Shown here piece after piece: positions 6,344 through 8,126 of a DNA stretch of 8,126 nt. The notes under the pieces are model-generated. The model searched no databases. It worked only from the letters and a program-made list of their open reading frames with translations, and had not been told where the DNA came from. The stretch comes from Desulfobacterales bacterium (GTDB taxonomy: Bacteria; Desulfobacterota; Desulfobacteria; Desulfobacterales; Desulfosalsimonadaceae). A program made the position numbers and the translations under genes. The first letter of the stretch is position 1, and every line of letters begins with the position of its first letter. The DNA lies in assembly GCA_007135795.1 (NCBI GenBank), contig SLIE01000082.1, positions 1-8,126 of the forward strand, in the 5' to 3' direction.

Positions 6344-7981
6344 TTAGATCATTTTCCGGTTAATGTTGTATTGTTGGGCCACTGAAACAACGTTGTTAAC
6401 CAGCCAGTAAAGCACGAGTCCCGCGGGGAAGTTAATGAATATGATTGTAAAAACCAGGGGTAGCATCATCATTATCCTGGCCTGCATGGGGTCTCCCGGG
6501 GGTGGTGCAAGTTTTTGTTGCAAGAACATGGTCGCTCCCATGATTATGGTCAAAATCGGTATTCCCGTCGGTTCAGCCATGAAGGGAATACTGAAGTTGA
6601 AATTAAAAAGTCGATCGGGAGCGGACAAATCCTGCATCCAGAATATAAAAGACGCATGCCGCAGTTCAATGGCCTCGTAAAGCATACGGTAAAAGGCTAT
6701 AAAAACCGGAATCTGCACAATCATGGGAAGGCAACCGCTCAGAGGGTTAATCTTATAAGTTTTATAGAGATTCATTACCTCTTCGTTCATTTTGCGTTTG
6801 TCGTCTTTATATTTGTTGCGGATATCCACCATCAGGGGTTGGAGTCGCCTCATTTCCGCCATTGATTTGTAGCTCTTGTTTCCAAGAGGCCAGAAAACCG
6901 CTTTGATAAGGAGGGTAATCATAATAATGGCCACGCCATAATTGGCAATAATATTGTCATGAATCATATTCAGCAACCAAAGTGCCGGTTTTGAGAGGAA
7001 GCTGAAAAAGCCAAAATTGACAACCTCATTTAAATCATAACCAAAATCTGCTAGTATGGATAATTTTTTGGGACCAAAAAAGAGAAAATAATCATATTCC
7101 TGGACGTGGCCGGGTCTAAGCAGTTCAACGGGTTGCTGATATCTTACATGCAGGAGATTATTACGCCTGTCCAGATCCAAAAGGACGCTTGTATTAATAC
7201 TGGTTTTCGGAATAAGTGCGGTTAGAAAATACTGATCTTCGATACCGGTCCATCCAATTTCACCTCGGTAAGTATCCTGATCAGCGATATCTTTAATTCT
7301 AATTTCATTTAAGCTTTGATCCTTAAAAATAAAGGGACCGGCGAAGGTAAAAGTCCTTGCATCCGCGGGGGGGGGATTGGTTATGCTGATCTCGAGATTA
7401 CGATCAATGATCTCATCTGATGTATTTCGAAGCAAGAGGGTCAAATCGATATTGTACTTGTCGGGATAAAAGGTATACCGCTTTTCCAGAATCAAACCGT
7501 TATCGGATTGCCAGAAAAAAGAGATGGTTTCAGGTGCGTCTGTCACACGAAGAGAAGATTCCGTAAAATCGGTTGAAAAAACGGCACGAGACAAAGATTC
7601 ATCTGAGTTGGTAAAGTCAACGAGGGCACTTCCAAGACGATTCCCTTCGTCGATAAGTGCCTTGCGGGGTGCGCCCGGATCGGAATGCTCGCGGTATTCT
7701 TTCAGATCAAATCGGGTGATGCTTGCACCAATTTCTGAAATATGCGCCTGGTACAGATCCGTTTCAATAGATATTGTTTCAAAGGTGGTCTCTGGGAGCG
7801 GTTCAAACGTTCTGGCAATGGTATTATTCTCAATCCTGTCCCTCCTTTCGGTTTCAGGCTCTACTCTTTCTGTAATTGGTGCGGGAGGGGGCACCGGTTG
7901 CCGGTCGACAAAGACAAGATCCCATACGAGAAATATCGATATAGAAAGCACAATTGCAACAACTAATCGAATGTGTTCCAT
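6344..7981 (-). CDS. yidC: Membrane protein insertase YidC
   Basis: Inner-membrane insertase of the YidC/Oxa1/Alb3 family that places proteins in the membrane alone or with SecYEG. The 545 residues are a normal Gram-negative length. In order: an N-terminal membrane helix (about 4-24), a Pro/Glu-rich linker, the large periplasmic P1 domain (about 60-325), an amphipathic segment (about 325-340), then the conserved core with membrane segments at about 345-366, 415-436, 472-490 and 503-537, including the cytoplasmic hairpin (about 372-410, SMAEMRRLQP…KINPLSGC). The groove residue that is Arg366 in E. coli is Lys360 here (LLIKAVFWPL). There is no long basic C-terminal tail; the protein ends NINRKMI. 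The start ATG (7979-7981) has an AGGAG site 6 nt upstream. A C9 run encodes three prolines (203-205). Upstream (7982-8126) no yidD or rnpA is visible and no convincing promoter was found. Confidence 0.98.
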   Translation of the reverse strand: MEHIRLVVAIVLSISIFLVWDLVFVDRQPVPPPAPITERVEPETERRDRIENNTIARTFEPLPETTFETISIETDLYQAHISEIGASITRFDLKEYREHSDPGAPRKALIDEGNRLGSALVDFTNSDESLSRAVFSTDFTESSLRVTDAPETISFFWQSDNGLILEKRYTFYPDKYNIDLTLLLRNTSDEIIDRNLEISITNPPPADARTFTFAGPFIFKDQSLNEIRIKDIADQDTYRGEIGWTGIEDQYFLTALIPKTSINTSVLLDLDRRNNLLHVRYQQPVELLRPGHVQEYDYFLFFGPKKLSILADFGYDLNEVVNFGFFSFLSKPALWLLNMIHDNIIANYGVAIIMITLLIKAVFWPLGNKSYKSMAEMRRLQPLMVDIRNKYKDDKRKMNEEVMNLYKTYKINPLSGCLPMIVQIPVFIAFYRMLYEAIELRHASFIFWMQDLSAPDRLFNFNFSIPFMAEPTGIPILTIIMGATMFLQQKLAPPPGDPMQARIMMMLPLVFTIIFINFPAGLVLYWLVNNVVSVAQQYNINRKMI

Positions 7982-8126
7982 TTATAACTCCTGGATAAGC
8001 AAAAAAAAATAAAGTCAAAACAACGAGATGCCCATTCCCGAAAGGATAGAATTTCATTATTCTGGTAAGGCACGAATTGCATATTTGTATGTATGTATAA
8101 ATTATTCAACGTGTTAGCATTGTGCT

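Noticed and set aside
7524..8012. 162-residue plus-strand ORF opposite the yidC N-terminal half
   Set aside because: Antisense shadow of a clear yidC; serine- and arginine-rich composition typical of antisense frames.
7963..8126. Minus-strand frame open from the window edge into the start of yidC (about 53 codons), as a possible C-terminus of yidD
   Set aside because: It has none of the YidD C-terminal pattern (HPGGYDPVP type) and passes through a T-rich stretch giving phenylalanine-rich sequence; the overlap with yidC seems accidental.
8058..8126. TTGAAT with a downstream AAATAT on the minus strand (17-nt spacing) as a yidC promoter
   Set aside because: The -10 match is only 3 of 6 in an AT-rich stretch; not strong enough to report as a feature.

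Overview
The window looks like a piece of the chromosome of an anaerobic Gram-negative bacterium, most likely from the Desulfobacterota (the former Deltaproteobacteria), possibly a sulfate reducer. This is an inference. The oxygen-sensitive class III ribonucleotide reductase pair (nrdD-nrdG) indicates anaerobic growth. A YidC with a large periplasmic domain indicates an inner membrane facing a periplasm. The base composition is moderate and slightly AT-rich. No rRNA or tRNA gene, IS element or CRISPR array is visible.

Left part, rightward genes (1-2595): the 3' portion of nrdD (cut by the window edge) is followed 5 nt later by its radical-SAM activase nrdG. A roughly 310-base stretch without a confident gene follows. 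It carries an open leftward reading frame that may be a gene remnant and that runs into the 3' end of nrdG. Next is a 66-residue protein with two predicted membrane helices. A perfect 16-bp hairpin at 2665-2706 separates this rightward block from the leftward genes.

Right part, all leftward (7981 down to 2711): yidC, jag (khpB/eloR), mnmE, a YkgJ-type cysteine-cluster protein, and an unrecognised 112-residue protein whose start overlaps the end of the cysteine-cluster gene. The yidC-jag-mnmE order is the classical block found near the bacterial replication origin, often as rpmH-rnpA-yidD-yidC-jag-mnmE. The usual following genes mnmG, rsmG, parA and parB are not here; the block runs into the cysteine-cluster pair instead.

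The most informative non-coding signal is a perfect 20-bp palindrome at 3795-3814. It contains the exact ParB-binding parS consensus and lies between mnmE and the cysteine-cluster gene. It supports an origin-proximal location and marks a chromosome-segregation centromere. A second notable element is a 12-bp perfect inverted repeat directly behind jag (5365-5401) that lacks a terminator U-tract. Most of the window is well-understood housekeeping DNA. The less-known parts are the two-gene cysteine-cluster cassette, the small membrane protein, the jag-mnmE inverted repeat and the possible gene remnant behind nrdG.
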